Below are positions 22,591 through 32,407 of a DNA stretch of 49,014 bases, in pieces. Under the pieces are notes generated by a model. The model ran no database searches. It saw only the letters and a program-made list of their open reading frames with translations, and had not been told where the DNA came from. The translations under genes were made by a program, and so were the position numbers. The DNA lies in contig LADN01000058.1 in the NCBI GenBank assembly GCA_000961585.1, positions 1-49,014 of the forward strand, read 5' to 3'. Position 1 is the first letter of the stretch, and each line of letters begins with the position of its first letter. Source of the stretch: Peptococcaceae bacterium BRH_c4a (GTDB lineage: Bacteria; Bacillota; Desulfotomaculia; Desulfotomaculales; Desulfocucumaceae).

Positions 22591-23388
22591 TTAATAAAAA
22601 CTTCCTCTGAGAATCCCGCTCTCAAAAATCCTTAAACCGACTGCCACCGCCAGAATAGCCCCTCCCCAGCAAAAATCCACCCAGCCCGGCCTGTGGACAC
22701 TGGCCGCTGCGCAGGAGGACGTATAGCCTCTGGACAGCATGGCGCTGTATATTCTTTCACCCCGCTCCCAGGAGCGGGCAAAGAGCACTCCCACCAGACA
22801 TCCCAGCGTCCTGAAGGCATCCATATTTAAAAGGCTGCCTCCGCCCTGAAAGCATCTTGACCTCCGGGCCAGCTTCATCCTTTTGACCTCGTCCGAAAGC
22901 ACAAAGATGTATCTGACAGTAAACTCCAACACCTGCACAAACACATCGGGAACCTTGAGTGACCTCATGGCCTGCATCAGATCCGAAAAGGGAGTGGTGG
23001 CCGTCAGTAAATTTACCGCCAGAACAGCACTCAAAACCCTCATGGAAAGAATGGCCGCCCTGCTTATCCCCTGGTCCGTTGCATCCAGCGTCAGAAGGCC
23101 AAGATTTATGGTTATAACAGCATCTCCGGGAACCACAAAGGGAAAGACCGCCAGCATGACCCCGGTAAAGGGGAGCACCATAGCTATCCTGCGCAGAAGC
23201 TGCCCCGGACCCATTCCCGAAATAAGGGCCAGGCCGGTTATTGCAGCGGCCGCCACCGCTAAAAGGCTGGTGGAGGAAAGGGATGAAACCACGGCCACGA
23301 AACCGAAAATGGCAACAATCTTTACCCTGGGATCCATTCTATACAGGGACGTTGTGGTTCCGGCGCAGGCAGGAATGGTCATATACAT
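22591..23388 (-). CDS. cbiQ: ECF transporter transmembrane T component (CbiQ/NikQ type)
   Basis: The 265-residue membrane protein has about five hydrophobic segments and the T-component coupling motifs: TVRYIFVLSDEVKRMKLARRSRCF and ARSWERGERIYSAMLSRGY, both carrying the Ala-Arg-Gly/Ser type helices that dock on the ATPases. It is the first gene of the cbiQ-cbiO-DUF4198 unit. The substrate-binding S component (NikM/CbiM), normally adjacent in such clusters, is missing. A 178-base leader separates the start from a good promoter at 23574-23602. Confidence 0.88.
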   Translation of the reverse strand: MYMTIPACAGTTTSLYRMDPRVKIVAIFGFVAVVSSLSSTSLLAVAAAAITGLALISGMGPGQLLRRIAMVLPFTGVMLAVFPFVVPGDAVITINLGLLTLDATDQGISRAAILSMRVLSAVLAVNLLTATTPFSDLMQAMRSLKVPDVFVQVLEFTVRYIFVLSDEVKRMKLARRSRCFQGGGSLLNMDAFRTLGCLVGVLFARSWERGERIYSAMLSRGYTSSCAAASVHRPGWVDFCWGGAILAVAVGLRIFESGILRGSFY

Positions 23389-23573
23389 CGAAAAAACTCC
23401 AATCCCGATTATCTCGATAAAATAATAATAGCCATTTAGATCTGTTATTATAACCGCATACTGCGGCTACAGACCTTCATGGCCATTCCTGAAAGATTAT
23501 TAAATCCCTGATCGCTGATATATTTTCCGCTTACCATCGGCGGGGCGGGATCTTCATGATCCTATTGTACAAT

Positions 23574-23602
23574 ATTATACCTTTTTCCACTCCGTCAATC
23601 AA
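23574..23602 (-). promoter_or_regulatory. Sigma-A-type promoter of the cbiQO unit
   Basis: On the minus strand TTGATT (23597-23602) and a perfect TATAAT (23574-23579) are separated by exactly 17 bases. Transcription would begin near 23566, giving an untranslated leader of about 178 bases with a GCCGCAG/CTGCGGC-like hairpin near 23455-23470 and an AT-rich inverted repeat near 23420-23450. I recognise no known riboswitch in it. Confidence 0.65.
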
Positions 23603-23685
23603 TACAAAAATCAGTAAGCAGCTTAATTCCCCGAAACAGTAAAACGATGGAAAGAGCGGTGGTCATTCCTAAAATAAACCCGGCG

Positions 23686-24801
23686 CTATTCCCGACCCTT
23701 ATCTTCCTTACCCGGATCCTGACCGGGCGGATCTTCGCTTCCTTCGGGCCAAATCCCATCAGGTTCGCCTTTTCCACTTATGATATCCTTTTCAGCTTTG
23801 GGCGGATCCATTTTTTTCTCAGTTTCCTTTTCCTTTACTACCTTCTTCCCTGGTTCCTTTTCATTAACTTCCTTTTCATTAACTTCCTTTTCCTTGCTAT
23901 CCTTTTCTATACTCATTCCAGAGCCTTTATTTACATGTTCCCCGAAATCACTCCTGCCCCGATCCTGAAATGTGTATTCCCCGGTATCTGCAGAATCCCG
24001 CAAGTCCAACCCCTTCACCGGGCTGCTGACCCTGCCGGGCTTTTTATGGTCGGCAGGAGAGTGTCCGCCCTCCACAATATCTTTTACCTTTATTTTTTGA
24101 TCCTGTTGAATCTTGTATATATTTCCCTTAAAATCATCCGGCCTTACACTTTTCCCATTCTTAACGGCATTCATGAATATCATATAACGGCCTGCGGACA
24201 TACCCGCCTTCCGGGCCTCTTCCCTGGTGTCCGGCGGAATATTCCCCACCACTACTTCTGCCTTTACATTCCCCTTTTCAAGACAGGCTTCTAATGATTC
24301 CCTGATTAGTTCATCCAGCCCTGTGTCAGTGCTGCCGCTTAGGGTAGTTACTGCCGACAGTATGACATTCTCGCCCCCTGTATTTATATAGTTCTTACTG
24401 ATGGCCGCCACCATCAGGCTTTGCAGCGCCATATCCATCTTTTTACCCTTAATCTGAAGTCCCGTTGCCAATTCTTTTCCGTCGTCATTCAGGGGGTTCA
24501 GCCCCATTACTATATTTTGTTTATCCAAAGCTATTTCCACCGACGGATTTATATCCAGGCTAACATAAGCGGCTACCGCAGGGTTCATCCACTTCCCCCA
24601 CAGCCCGGCCGCCGCCAGGAAAAATAACAGGCATGCGGCAACAAGCGCATATCTGTATGTGCTTTTTACTGTCTGAGGAAGAGTGATTTCCTGACCGGGC
24701 CTGTAATTACCCTGTAATTCCAACTGGCGGAAATCTCCGTCCGCTGTCACCACGGTGCAGGTCCTTTCGTTCACCTCCAGGATAACCGCCTTTTCTGTCA
24801 T
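23686..24801 (-). CDS. rsgI: Anti-sigma-I factor RsgI family protein
   Basis: Membrane-spanning regulator that holds SigI inactive. From 24801 the protein has 371 residues: an N-terminal RsgI domain (MTEKAVILEVNERTCTVVTADGDF, residues 1-50), one membrane helix around 60-80 (YALVAACLLFFLAAAGLWG), the extracellular region with VSLDINPSVEIALDKQN, and a long charged tail from ~residue 255. Its end is a Glu/Lys-rich repeat (EKEVNEKEVNEKEPGKKVV). The upstream frame to 24873 lies inside sigI; ATG 24801 overlaps the sigI stop by one base, the expected coupling. No carbohydrate-binding module is seen. Confidence 0.92.
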   Translation of the reverse strand: MTEKAVILEVNERTCTVVTADGDFRQLELQGNYRPGQEITLPQTVKSTYRYALVAACLLFFLAAAGLWGKWMNPAVAAYVSLDINPSVEIALDKQNIVMGLNPLNDDGKELATGLQIKGKKMDMALQSLMVAAISKNYINTGGENVILSAVTTLSGSTDTGLDELIRESLEACLEKGNVKAEVVVGNIPPDTREEARKAGMSAGRYMIFMNAVKNGKSVRPDDFKGNIYKIQQDQKIKVKDIVEGGHSPADHKKPGRVSSPVKGLDLRDSADTGEYTFQDRGRSDFGEHVNKGSGMSIEKDSKEKEVNEKEVNEKEPGKKVVKEKETEKKMDPPKAEKDIISGKGEPDGIWPEGSEDPPGQDPGKEDKGRE

Positions 24802-25535
24802 CAGTTTCTGGCCTCCTTTTCCGGCAGTTTGACAAAGGAACAAAGGTAAAGAAAGTCTTCGCAGAAATGCCATATTATTGAAGTGGCAATGATATACTTT
24901 CTTCCCCTTTCAATAGTCTTAACATTTATTCCCGCCAGCCGGGACAGAGCCATTACCGGCAGCTTACCGGTGGACATCAGCTGACTGAACAAATGGCGTT
25001 CGTCGGAAAGCAACTTGGAAGCCCTGAGCAAAGTGGCCCTGGCATCCCTGTGCTTGGGTGAGGCCTTGACCAGATCATCAAAACAGATTTCCAAATCATT
25101 GAGGAGTTTTTTATACCGGCCTATTTCTTCTTCCCTTTCCCTTTCGGTCTCTTGCTGCAGATACAAGTCCCAGGCCTGGGAGGACTCGATGAAGGAAAGG
25201 TTCTGACCGTCAAAATCGTCCAGTGAAACACCGGAAAGATTGTTGTGCCGGGATTGCTGCCTCAGGTAGTCCATTATCCTGCTTTTTATTATAAGCCTGG
25301 CAAAGGCCGGAAATGGCACCCCACGCTGGTCGTCAAAGCGGTCAATGGCTTCATTTAACGCTATCAGACCTATGCTCAGCTCATCATCTCTGCTCCACTC
25401 CATCCCCCTGCCGCACACCTTGACGACCGCCCGCATGACAAAGGAACGGTAAGCGGCAATCAGATCTTCTCTGGCCTGGCTGTCTCCACTTTGCGCCGAT
25501 GCAAGTTTTTCTTCCATTATATTCACCGGAAGCAC
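24801..25535 (-). CDS. sigI: RNA polymerase sigma factor SigI
   Basis: 244-residue sigma-70 family factor of the SigI type: MEEKLASAQSGDSQAREDLIAAYRSFV, then the region-2 sequence DDELSIGLIALNEAIDRFDDQRGVPFPAFARLIIKSRIMDYLRQQSR and a C-terminal helix-turn-helix (GKLPVMALSRLAGINVKTIERGRKYI). In Bacilli and Clostridia SigI responds to heat or, in some cellulolytic species, to polysaccharides through RsgI. The start could be GTG at 25535 or ATG at 25517; both have weak ribosome sites. First gene of a sigI-rsgI operon with a one-base overlap. Confidence 0.93.
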   Translation of the reverse strand: MLPVNIMEEKLASAQSGDSQAREDLIAAYRSFVMRAVVKVCGRGMEWSRDDELSIGLIALNEAIDRFDDQRGVPFPAFARLIIKSRIMDYLRQQSRHNNLSGVSLDDFDGQNLSFIESSQAWDLYLQQETEREREEEIGRYKKLLNDLEICFDDLVKASPKHRDARATLLRASKLLSDERHLFSQLMSTGKLPVMALSRLAGINVKTIERGRKYIIATSIIWHFCEDFLYLCSFVKLPEKEARN

Positions 25536-25668
25536 CTGTTCACTTCCTTTCAGCCCCTGTCACTGCTCTCCGGTGCCCCGGTCTTATCATAATATACGCG
25601 GGACATTCAATTTTTTCGGGGGCTCTGCCACATTTTAATTCTGTGCAAATCAACAGTTATTTGGGCGA

Positions 25669-26385
25669 CTACCCTTCATCAGGCATGGTGTGCCGCTCTC
25701 CCACATCTATCTGCTCCCCGGGGGCGTCTTCATCATTGACGCTGCGGAAACTCTGGTAAAAAACACCATCTTCGCCCACCTCGTAAGTGATGTTATCCAC
25801 CTTGTTCAAGGCTCCTCTTTGATCTTCCTCTATAATCTCACCGGCGCCATAATAAGATCCCGCCCCGGATTTAACGGCATGCTCATTCCAGCGGGAAACC
25901 TCCTGGAACGCATCCTCCCAGTCAAACTCCACATTGTCCGTTTTGTTGTCGAAGGGCCTAGCATAGACATCCTCCAGGACCTCTTCCTCCACCGGCCTGT
26001 TTTCGGTCCCGGGTATCTGCTCGTCACCTTTCTTGCAGTTTATGCAGAGGGTGGTGTAAGGAACGGCCTCCAGCCTTTGCACCGAAATTTTACCCCCGCA
26101 CACGTCACATGTGCCGTATGTACCCTGCTCCATTTTGTCCAGGGAGTCATCAATGGCCCTGACCATATGCAAGGCGTCTTCCCTCAGGGAGAAGTCCTTG
26201 CTCCGCTCGAAAACCTCGCTGGCCACGTCCCCAGGATGGTTATCGTAGAGGGAAAGCTCGCTGGTGGACCATCCCAGGGATTCATGAAGACCTCCCTGGT
26301 CAATCCCCTTGATCCTATCCAAAATATGATTTTTTTCGTCCAACAGTCTTTGCTTGAATTTCTGCTGCAAATCCTTGGTGAGCAT
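25669..26385 (-). CDS. yteA: TraR/DksA-type zinc-finger protein (YteA family)
   Basis: The 238-residue protein has an N-terminal helical part with DNHPGDVASEVFERSKDFSLREDALHMVRAIDDSLDKMEQGTYG. A four-cysteine DksA-type finger follows (CDVCGGKI...LCINC, residues ~116-139). The C-terminal extension contains FDWEDAFQEVSRWNEHAVKSGAGSYYGAG and GEDGVFYQSFRSVND, typical of the sporulation-associated YteA family in Firmicutes. The exact function is unknown; DksA relatives act on RNA polymerase. It lies between sigI and the DUF5665 gene on the same strand, with a 25-base gap to the latter. Confidence 0.85.
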   Translation of the reverse strand: MLTKDLQQKFKQRLLDEKNHILDRIKGIDQGGLHESLGWSTSELSLYDNHPGDVASEVFERSKDFSLREDALHMVRAIDDSLDKMEQGTYGTCDVCGGKISVQRLEAVPYTTLCINCKKGDEQIPGTENRPVEEEVLEDVYARPFDNKTDNVEFDWEDAFQEVSRWNEHAVKSGAGSYYGAGEIIEEDQRGALNKVDNITYEVGEDGVFYQSFRSVNDEDAPGEQIDVGERHTMPDEG

Positions 26386-26410
26386 TTGTAACCTCCCAGT
26401 ATGGTATTTA

Positions 26411-26722
26411 TCAATACCTATTGGTTTTCATCTGCTGCTGAACTATTTCCACAATATCAGCGATAATCCCACCTATAACCGGTAAGTTTAAAGCGACCAG
26501 CTTTTGCAGGACTATCAGCAAGATAGCGCCGAGAATGGCAAAACCCACGGCAATCCCCATCCCCCGGGCTATCCCCGAAATAAAGTTTATCCAGAGAAGC
26601 CGCCAGGGGCTGTTCAAAAGCTCCACGTACTCGGCCAGTTTCATTTTTTCAATATTTATTGCGAGATCCTTAATTCTATCCTGGAGATTAATAATTGATT
26701 TTTGCTGACCGTTATCTTCCAA
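26411..26722 (-). CDS. DUF5665-like membrane protein
   Basis: 103 residues from the TTG at 26722, which has AGGAGG eight bases upstream; the longer open frame to 26845 would run through the secF terminator and is not used. A coiled-coil-like start (INLQDRIKDLAINIEKMKLAEYVELLNSP) leads to RLLWINFISGIARGMGIAVGFAILGAILLIVLQKLVALNLPVIGG, one or two membrane helices with the arrangement usual for DUF5665. Function unknown. The family name is from pattern memory. Confidence 0.75.
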   Translation of the reverse strand: MEDNGQQKSIINLQDRIKDLAINIEKMKLAEYVELLNSPWRLLWINFISGIARGMGIAVGFAILGAILLIVLQKLVALNLPVIGGIIADIVEIVQQQMKTNRY

Positions 26723-26761
26723 ACGATAAAACCTCCTGATAGTTATTGTTCCACAATAACT

Positions 26762-26793
26762 ATAAAAAATGCCGCCGGAAAATCCGGCGGCAC
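26762..26793 (-). terminator. Terminator of the sec operon
   Basis: GCCGCCGGA (26771-26779) and TCCGGCGGC (26783-26791) form a nine-pair stem with a three-base loop, followed on the minus strand by ATTTTTTATA. It lies about 55 bases past the secF stop. Confidence 0.92.
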
Positions 26794-26844
26794 TGTTGCT
26801 AACGTACAATTTGTGATGGGCCGGTGAGATCCCAAAATGCTCCA

Positions 26845-27720
26845 CTAGGCCATAGCTTTGGAATTTCCTTTTTTATCCATCAGTCTTAAATCCACCCAAA
26901 TGGGGCTGGCGTTGAAGATGGAAGAATAGGCCCCGCTGGCTACCCCGATGATCATGGCCAAAACGAAGGTTTTCACCGTTGCGCCGCCCAGGAAATAAAG
27001 GGCCAGCAGCACAAACATGACGGTAAGAACGGTGTTTATGGACCGGGCCAGGGTCTGCCAGATGCTGAGGTTGACCAGATCCTCCAGGGACTGCCCTTTT
27101 TTCTGCATGCGCAGGTTCTCTCTGATACGGTCGAAGATAATAATTGTGTCATTGATAGAATATCCTATGATGGTCAGTATAGCGGCTATAAAGGCGCTGT
27201 CCACCTCAATACGGAATAAGGAGAAGATGCCTATAACCAGCAGGGTATCGTGGAGAAGGGCCACGATGGCCGCAATCCCCTGTTTAAATTCGAACCTGAA
27301 GGTGATATATATTACCATCAGCACCGAGGCGATGGCCAGTGCCCCCAGTGCCCTCCAGAACAATTCGGTGCTGATGATGGGATCCACATACTCATTTCTC
27401 AGCAACTCCACCTTGCCCATCTTACCCGTGAAGGAATCCATCAGCTTCTGGCTGTCACTCTGGGTAAGCTTGGTGGTGCGGATGAGAAAGTCTCTGTCAC
27501 CGCTCTGCTGGATACGGCTGGCCTCAAAGCCCTCATTTTTAACGGTTTCCCTGACCTGTTCAACTTGGACAGCCTTTTCAAAACGGATCTCCAATATACT
27601 TCCGCTGGTAAAGTCAATTCCCAGATTCAGCCCCTGCAGAGCAAGGGAAATAAGGCCCGGAAGCATTGCCAAAATGGATATTACATAAAATATTTTTCTC
27701 CGCTTTATAAAGTGAAACAT
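26845..27720 (-). CDS. secF: Protein-export membrane protein SecF
   Basis: Part of the SecDF complex that uses the proton gradient to aid protein export. 291 residues with an initial helix (KIFYVISILAMLPGLISLAL), the GLNLGIDFTSGSILEIRFEK periplasmic start, and the RND-type helix set including IGYSINDTIIIFDRIRENLR and the SINTVLTVMFVLLALYFLGG end. Length is normal. It follows secD by 12 bases and is the last gene of the long ruv-sec transcript. Confidence 0.97.
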   Translation of the reverse strand: MFHFIKRRKIFYVISILAMLPGLISLALQGLNLGIDFTSGSILEIRFEKAVQVEQVRETVKNEGFEASRIQQSGDRDFLIRTTKLTQSDSQKLMDSFTGKMGKVELLRNEYVDPIISTELFWRALGALAIASVLMVIYITFRFEFKQGIAAIVALLHDTLLVIGIFSLFRIEVDSAFIAAILTIIGYSINDTIIIFDRIRENLRMQKKGQSLEDLVNLSIWQTLARSINTVLTVMFVLLALYFLGGATVKTFVLAMIIGVASGAYSSIFNASPIWVDLRLMDKKGNSKAMA

Positions 27721-27732
27721 CCTTATTCCCCC

Positions 27733-28980
27733 CTATGCCCCGAAAAATTTAGGACTTTTGACCAGATTTGAGGCCGCCAACAGGTGAAGCAGCCAACGGG
27801 TCATGGAAATGGCTGTAAACATACTGGCCGCAATACCAATTATCAGGGTAACAGCAAATCCCTTGATGGGTCCGGTTCCCAGGAACAGCAGAACTCCGGC
27901 CGCCAGCGCGGTGGTGGCGTTGGCGTCAAAAACCGCCACGAAGCCCCTCTTGAAACCGGCGTCTATGGCTGACCGGAGGCCCTTCCCACCTCGCATTTCC
28001 TCCTTGATACGCTCAAATATAATCACATTGGCGTCCACCGCTATGCCCAGCGACAGCAGGAAGCCCGCAATACCGGGCAGCGTCATGGTGACATTGAGCC
28101 CGGCGAAAATAATCAGCACTATAATCGAGTAGATAATCAGGGCAAAATTGGCCACCAGGCCGGGAAGCCTGTAGTACACCAGCATGAAAACCAGTACGGC
28201 CGTGACACCCACCACTCCGGCATGCTTGGACTTGGACAGAGAATCGGCGCCTAGGGCCGGCCCCACCGTTCTCTTCTCAATTACCTCCACCTTCACCGGC
28301 AGGGCGCCGGAGCGGAGCAGTATGGCAATATTGTGGGCCTCCTCCAGGGACTGGTATCCTGTGATGCGCGCCTTGCCATGGGTTATGGGTCCCTGAACGG
28401 TTGGGTTCTGCAGAATTTTCCCGTCCAGTATGATGGCGATCTGTTTACCCACGTTGGCTGTGGTGGCCTGGGCGAATTTTTGGGCCCCCTCGGATTTAAA
28501 GGTCAGGTTTACTTCCACAGCGCCCGATGTGGGGTCCTTGGACTCCTGGGCGTCCTCCAAATCCTTGCCGGTGACCACCGTCTGTCCGTCGGCTGTTTTA
28601 AACTCCAGAAATGCGGTCTTCACCATGGTGTTAACCGCTTCCTCAGGATCGTCGATACCAGCCAGTTCCACAATCAGCCGGCGGTCACCCTGCTGCTGGA
28701 TTACCGGCTCGGCAACTCCAAACTGGTCAACCCTGTTCTGTATAACAGCTTTGAGCTGTCTCATAGCCTCCGGAGTTACCTTGGCATCCGGAGCATCTTT
28801 GGCTTCCATCACCACGTGGACCCCGCCCTGGAGGTCCAGGCCCAGGTTAATCCACTTGATAAAAGGCAGGTACTTTTGTGTCTGCTGGTAATTCTGAAAA
28901 ATGGGTGACGCGGTCACCATGGCCGCCAGGGCCACCGCCAGGGCGATAACCGCCAGGGCAATAACCTTACTCCACCTCAT
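27733..28980 (-). CDS. secD: Protein translocase subunit SecD
   Basis: Partner of SecF. 415 residues: a first membrane helix, WINLGLDLQGGVHVVME (the D1-type conserved segment), the large extracytoplasmic domain ending near EKRTVGPALGADSL, and five C-terminal helices with GFLLSLGIAVDANVIIFERIKEEMRGG and DANATTALAAGVLLFLGTGPIKGFAVTL. The ribosome site GGGGAG is clear. It is a separate gene from secF, unlike the fused SecDF of Bacillus. Confidence 0.97.
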   Translation of the reverse strand: MRWSKVIALAVIALAVALAAMVTASPIFQNYQQTQKYLPFIKWINLGLDLQGGVHVVMEAKDAPDAKVTPEAMRQLKAVIQNRVDQFGVAEPVIQQQGDRRLIVELAGIDDPEEAVNTMVKTAFLEFKTADGQTVVTGKDLEDAQESKDPTSGAVEVNLTFKSEGAQKFAQATTANVGKQIAIILDGKILQNPTVQGPITHGKARITGYQSLEEAHNIAILLRSGALPVKVEVIEKRTVGPALGADSLSKSKHAGVVGVTAVLVFMLVYYRLPGLVANFALIIYSIIVLIIFAGLNVTMTLPGIAGFLLSLGIAVDANVIIFERIKEEMRGGKGLRSAIDAGFKRGFVAVFDANATTALAAGVLLFLGTGPIKGFAVTLIIGIAASMFTAISMTRWLLHLLAASNLVKSPKFFGA

Positions 28981-29008
28981 GTCTTTTCTCCCCTTTACTT
29001 GTCATTAA

Positions 29009-29668
29009 TCACAATAGTTTCGACTGGTTTATGATCAGTGCGAAATCACATTCCAGGAAAGCGGCAGCCCGCCGGCACAACATCATCCTTGTTAAGAATA
29101 TCTCGAAATACTCCATCACCGGGCAAATATTTATATCAATGGTGAGATCCATGGTGATGGTGCGCTTCTCGGTGTCAACCCAGACCGAGGAGCTCTCGAC
29201 CGCATAATTTACCCGGTCATGTATGTCAAAGGTGGCGAAATCAGTATTACGCACCCTCGACCGGTGAACGTCGGACTTGTCCGCCACAATCAGGGCCGCC
29301 GCCACATTATTTACCGGCTGCCCGTACTGTTCCTCATGATTGGCAATGGCGGACAAAACCACGGCCACTTCATCCGGCGGCATCCCCATGCCCATCAGTA
29401 TGGGGTAGACAATCATGGCCCCGGAAATACCGTGATCGTTTCTGTTCACCACATTGCCAATATCATGCAGATACCCTGCAATGGCGGCCAGTTCGGTCTC
29501 TCTTTGGGGATATCCCAGCTTTTCAATAATGCTTCTGGCAATATCACTGACCAGATTTACGTGCCGTTGACTGTGCTCGGTAAAACCCATGGCCCCTAAA
29601 AACTGGTTTCCCTTCCTGATGAAACTTTCCACCACCGGGCTTGTCCTGACATCTTCCAGAGTTATCAT
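29009..29668 (-). CDS. HD-domain phosphohydrolase
   Basis: About 219 residues with the metal-binding HD pattern: TEHSQRHVNLV, IAGYLHDIGNVVNRNDHGISGAM, ANHEEQYG and ALIVADKSDVHRSRVR. Such proteins hydrolyse phosphate esters, often nucleotides; the substrate is unknown. The ATG at 29668 has AGGA eight bases upstream; ATG at 29677 is in frame but poorly spaced. Found between yajC and secD in many Peptococcaceae, as here; the link with secretion is unexplained. Confidence 0.85.
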   Translation of the reverse strand: MITLEDVRTSPVVESFIRKGNQFLGAMGFTEHSQRHVNLVSDIARSIIEKLGYPQRETELAAIAGYLHDIGNVVNRNDHGISGAMIVYPILMGMGMPPDEVAVVLSAIANHEEQYGQPVNNVAAALIVADKSDVHRSRVRNTDFATFDIHDRVNYAVESSSVWVDTEKRTITMDLTIDINICPVMEYFEIFLTRMMLCRRAAAFLECDFALIINQSKLL

Positions 29669-29783
29669 GTAGTCCATCCTGGTATCATTAACCTCACTGT
29701 GGTGATTATGGAAAACTGCCTCGCAAGGAGAAAGAGAGCAGACTTTTGTCTACTCTCTTAAAGTCTTTTGGAAATAAGCCCGG

Positions 29784-30071
29784 TTATTCTTTCTTTTCTT
29801 CTTCTTCGCCGGACGATTCCCTCACCTGACCGATGGCAGTCTTCAGTATTTCAACCCTGACATTATCGGCCACCCTTAAAATGAGGGTGTCTTCCTTGGT
29901 TTTTACCACGGTTCCATAAATCCCGCCAGCGGTAACCACCTTGTCGTTGACCTTCAACCCCTTGATCAGATCCTGGTGCTTCTTCTGCCGCTGCTGCTGC
30001 GGCCTGATCATCAGAAAATACAAGAGACCGAAAAGAGCAACAATATAAAGTATCGTGCCGTATTGTTCCAT
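29784..30071 (-). CDS. yajC: Preprotein translocase subunit YajC
   Basis: 95 residues. A single N-terminal membrane helix (YGTILYIVALFGLLYFLMIRPQQ) is followed by the QRQKKHQDLIKGLKVNDKVVTAGGIYGTVVKT core typical of YajC and an acidic tail (ESSGEEEEKKE). YajC accompanies SecDF at the translocon. The frame is open to 30095, but the ATG at 30071 begins the conserved part and has AAAGGAGG upstream at a longish 12 bases. Confidence 0.93.
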   Translation of the reverse strand: MEQYGTILYIVALFGLLYFLMIRPQQQRQKKHQDLIKGLKVNDKVVTAGGIYGTVVKTKEDTLILRVADNVRVEILKTAIGQVRESSGEEEEKKE

Positions 30072-30149
30072 TTTGCCGGCCAACCTCCTTTCCACCAGAG
30101 ATTTATTCTTCGGAGTTGGGCTAATTCCTTTATTTTTTGTGTTAGAAAA

Positions 30150-31318
<1,169 letters not shown>

Positions 31319-32347
31319 TCAAAGTATCAACATCGCATCCCCGAAACTGAAAAAGCGATAACGCATCTCCACAGCTTCCCGGTAAGCTCTCAGTACTTTA
31401 TCACGGCCTGCCAGGGCGCTGACCATCATTATAAGGGTTGACCGGGGCAGGTGAAAATTGGTCACCAGTCCCTGGACAACATTAAATTTATAACCCGGGT
31501 AAATAAAAATATCAGTGAAGCCCGAACCCGGGTTTAAACAGCCACGCCCACCGGCCCCGGTTTCCAGGCAGCGCACCGTGGTCGTCCCCACGGCTATAAC
31601 CCTGGCGCCTGGGGTTTGCAAAGCCATGTTCACTGTTTCCGCCGTTTCCGGGGAAATCTCATAATACTCTTCATGCATACGGTGATCCCTGATATCCTCG
31701 GCCTGCACCGGCCTGAAGGTGCCTAGTCCCACATGGAGAAGAACGGTCACCACTTTGACCCCTGATCTCCTTATGGTTCCCAGCAGATCCTCTGTAAAAT
31801 GCAGACCTGCGGTGGGCGCCGCCACAGATCCTTCGGACCGGGCATACACCGTCTGATACCTTCGGGGATCCCGGGGGTACTTCTTGATATAGGGAGGAAG
31901 AGGCATTCTTCCGATTTTATTCAGAACTTCTTCGAAAGGATCGCAACTTTCGAAACAAATCAGGCGCCCCCCCACATCGGTGGTGTCAAGCACCGTTCCT
32001 TTAAGCTCACCCTCACCGAATACCAGCACCGTCCCCGGACGTGCCTTGCGCCCTGGCTTGACCAGGACTTCCCACAGGCGGTCTGCTCTTTTCCTGAGCA
32101 GCAGCACCTCCACCTGTCCTCCGACGCCATCTCTTATCCCCATCAGCCTGGCCGGTATCACTCTGGTTTCATTTAAAACCAAAACATCTCCGGAACGCAG
32201 GTATTCCTGTATATCCCTAAACATCTTATGTTCCAGTGTGTCGGTATCTCTTCGGACTATCATCAGCCTGGACTGATCCCTGCAATCCACAGGATCCTGG
32301 GCTATTAAATCCTCGGGAAGATGGTATTCAAATTCAGTAACTTTCAA
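31319..32347 (-). CDS. queA: S-adenosylmethionine:tRNA ribosyltransferase-isomerase
   Basis: Transfers and isomerises ribose from SAM onto preQ1-tRNA to make epoxyqueuosine. 342 residues from the TTG at 32347, which has GGGTGAG four bases upstream and restores the family's KVTEFEYHLPEDLIAQDP opening; the frame continues to 32374. QueA motifs: DVLVLNETRVIPARL, VLVKPGRKARPGT, SVAAPTAGLHFTEDLL, LHVGLGTFRPV and LVTNFHLPRSTLIMMVSALAG. Together with tgt and queH it completes the queuosine end of the pathway in this operon. Confidence 0.96.
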   Translation of the reverse strand: MKVTEFEYHLPEDLIAQDPVDCRDQSRLMIVRRDTDTLEHKMFRDIQEYLRSGDVLVLNETRVIPARLMGIRDGVGGQVEVLLLRKRADRLWEVLVKPGRKARPGTVLVFGEGELKGTVLDTTDVGGRLICFESCDPFEEVLNKIGRMPLPPYIKKYPRDPRRYQTVYARSEGSVAAPTAGLHFTEDLLGTIRRSGVKVVTVLLHVGLGTFRPVQAEDIRDHRMHEEYYEISPETAETVNMALQTPGARVIAVGTTTVRCLETGAGGRGCLNPGSGFTDIFIYPGYKFNVVQGLVTNFHLPRSTLIMMVSALAGRDKVLRAYREAVEMRYRFFSFGDAMLIL

Positions 32348-32407
32348 ATAACTCACCCAATACAAATGCTCCAAACTTTTCAGGCGCCGTAAAACAGGCT
32401 GTTCACT

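Noticed and set aside
23389-23566. Cobalamin or NiCo riboswitch in the cbiQ leader
   Set aside because: The hallmark conserved boxes of these classes are not visible.
25536-25668. SigI-type autoregulated promoter upstream of sigI
   Set aside because: No pair of elements with acceptable spacing to the known SigI consensus could be found by eye.
26723-26845. N-terminal extension of the DUF5665 gene to 26845
   Set aside because: It crosses the secF terminator, and a TTG with AGGAGG at eight bases lies at 26722.
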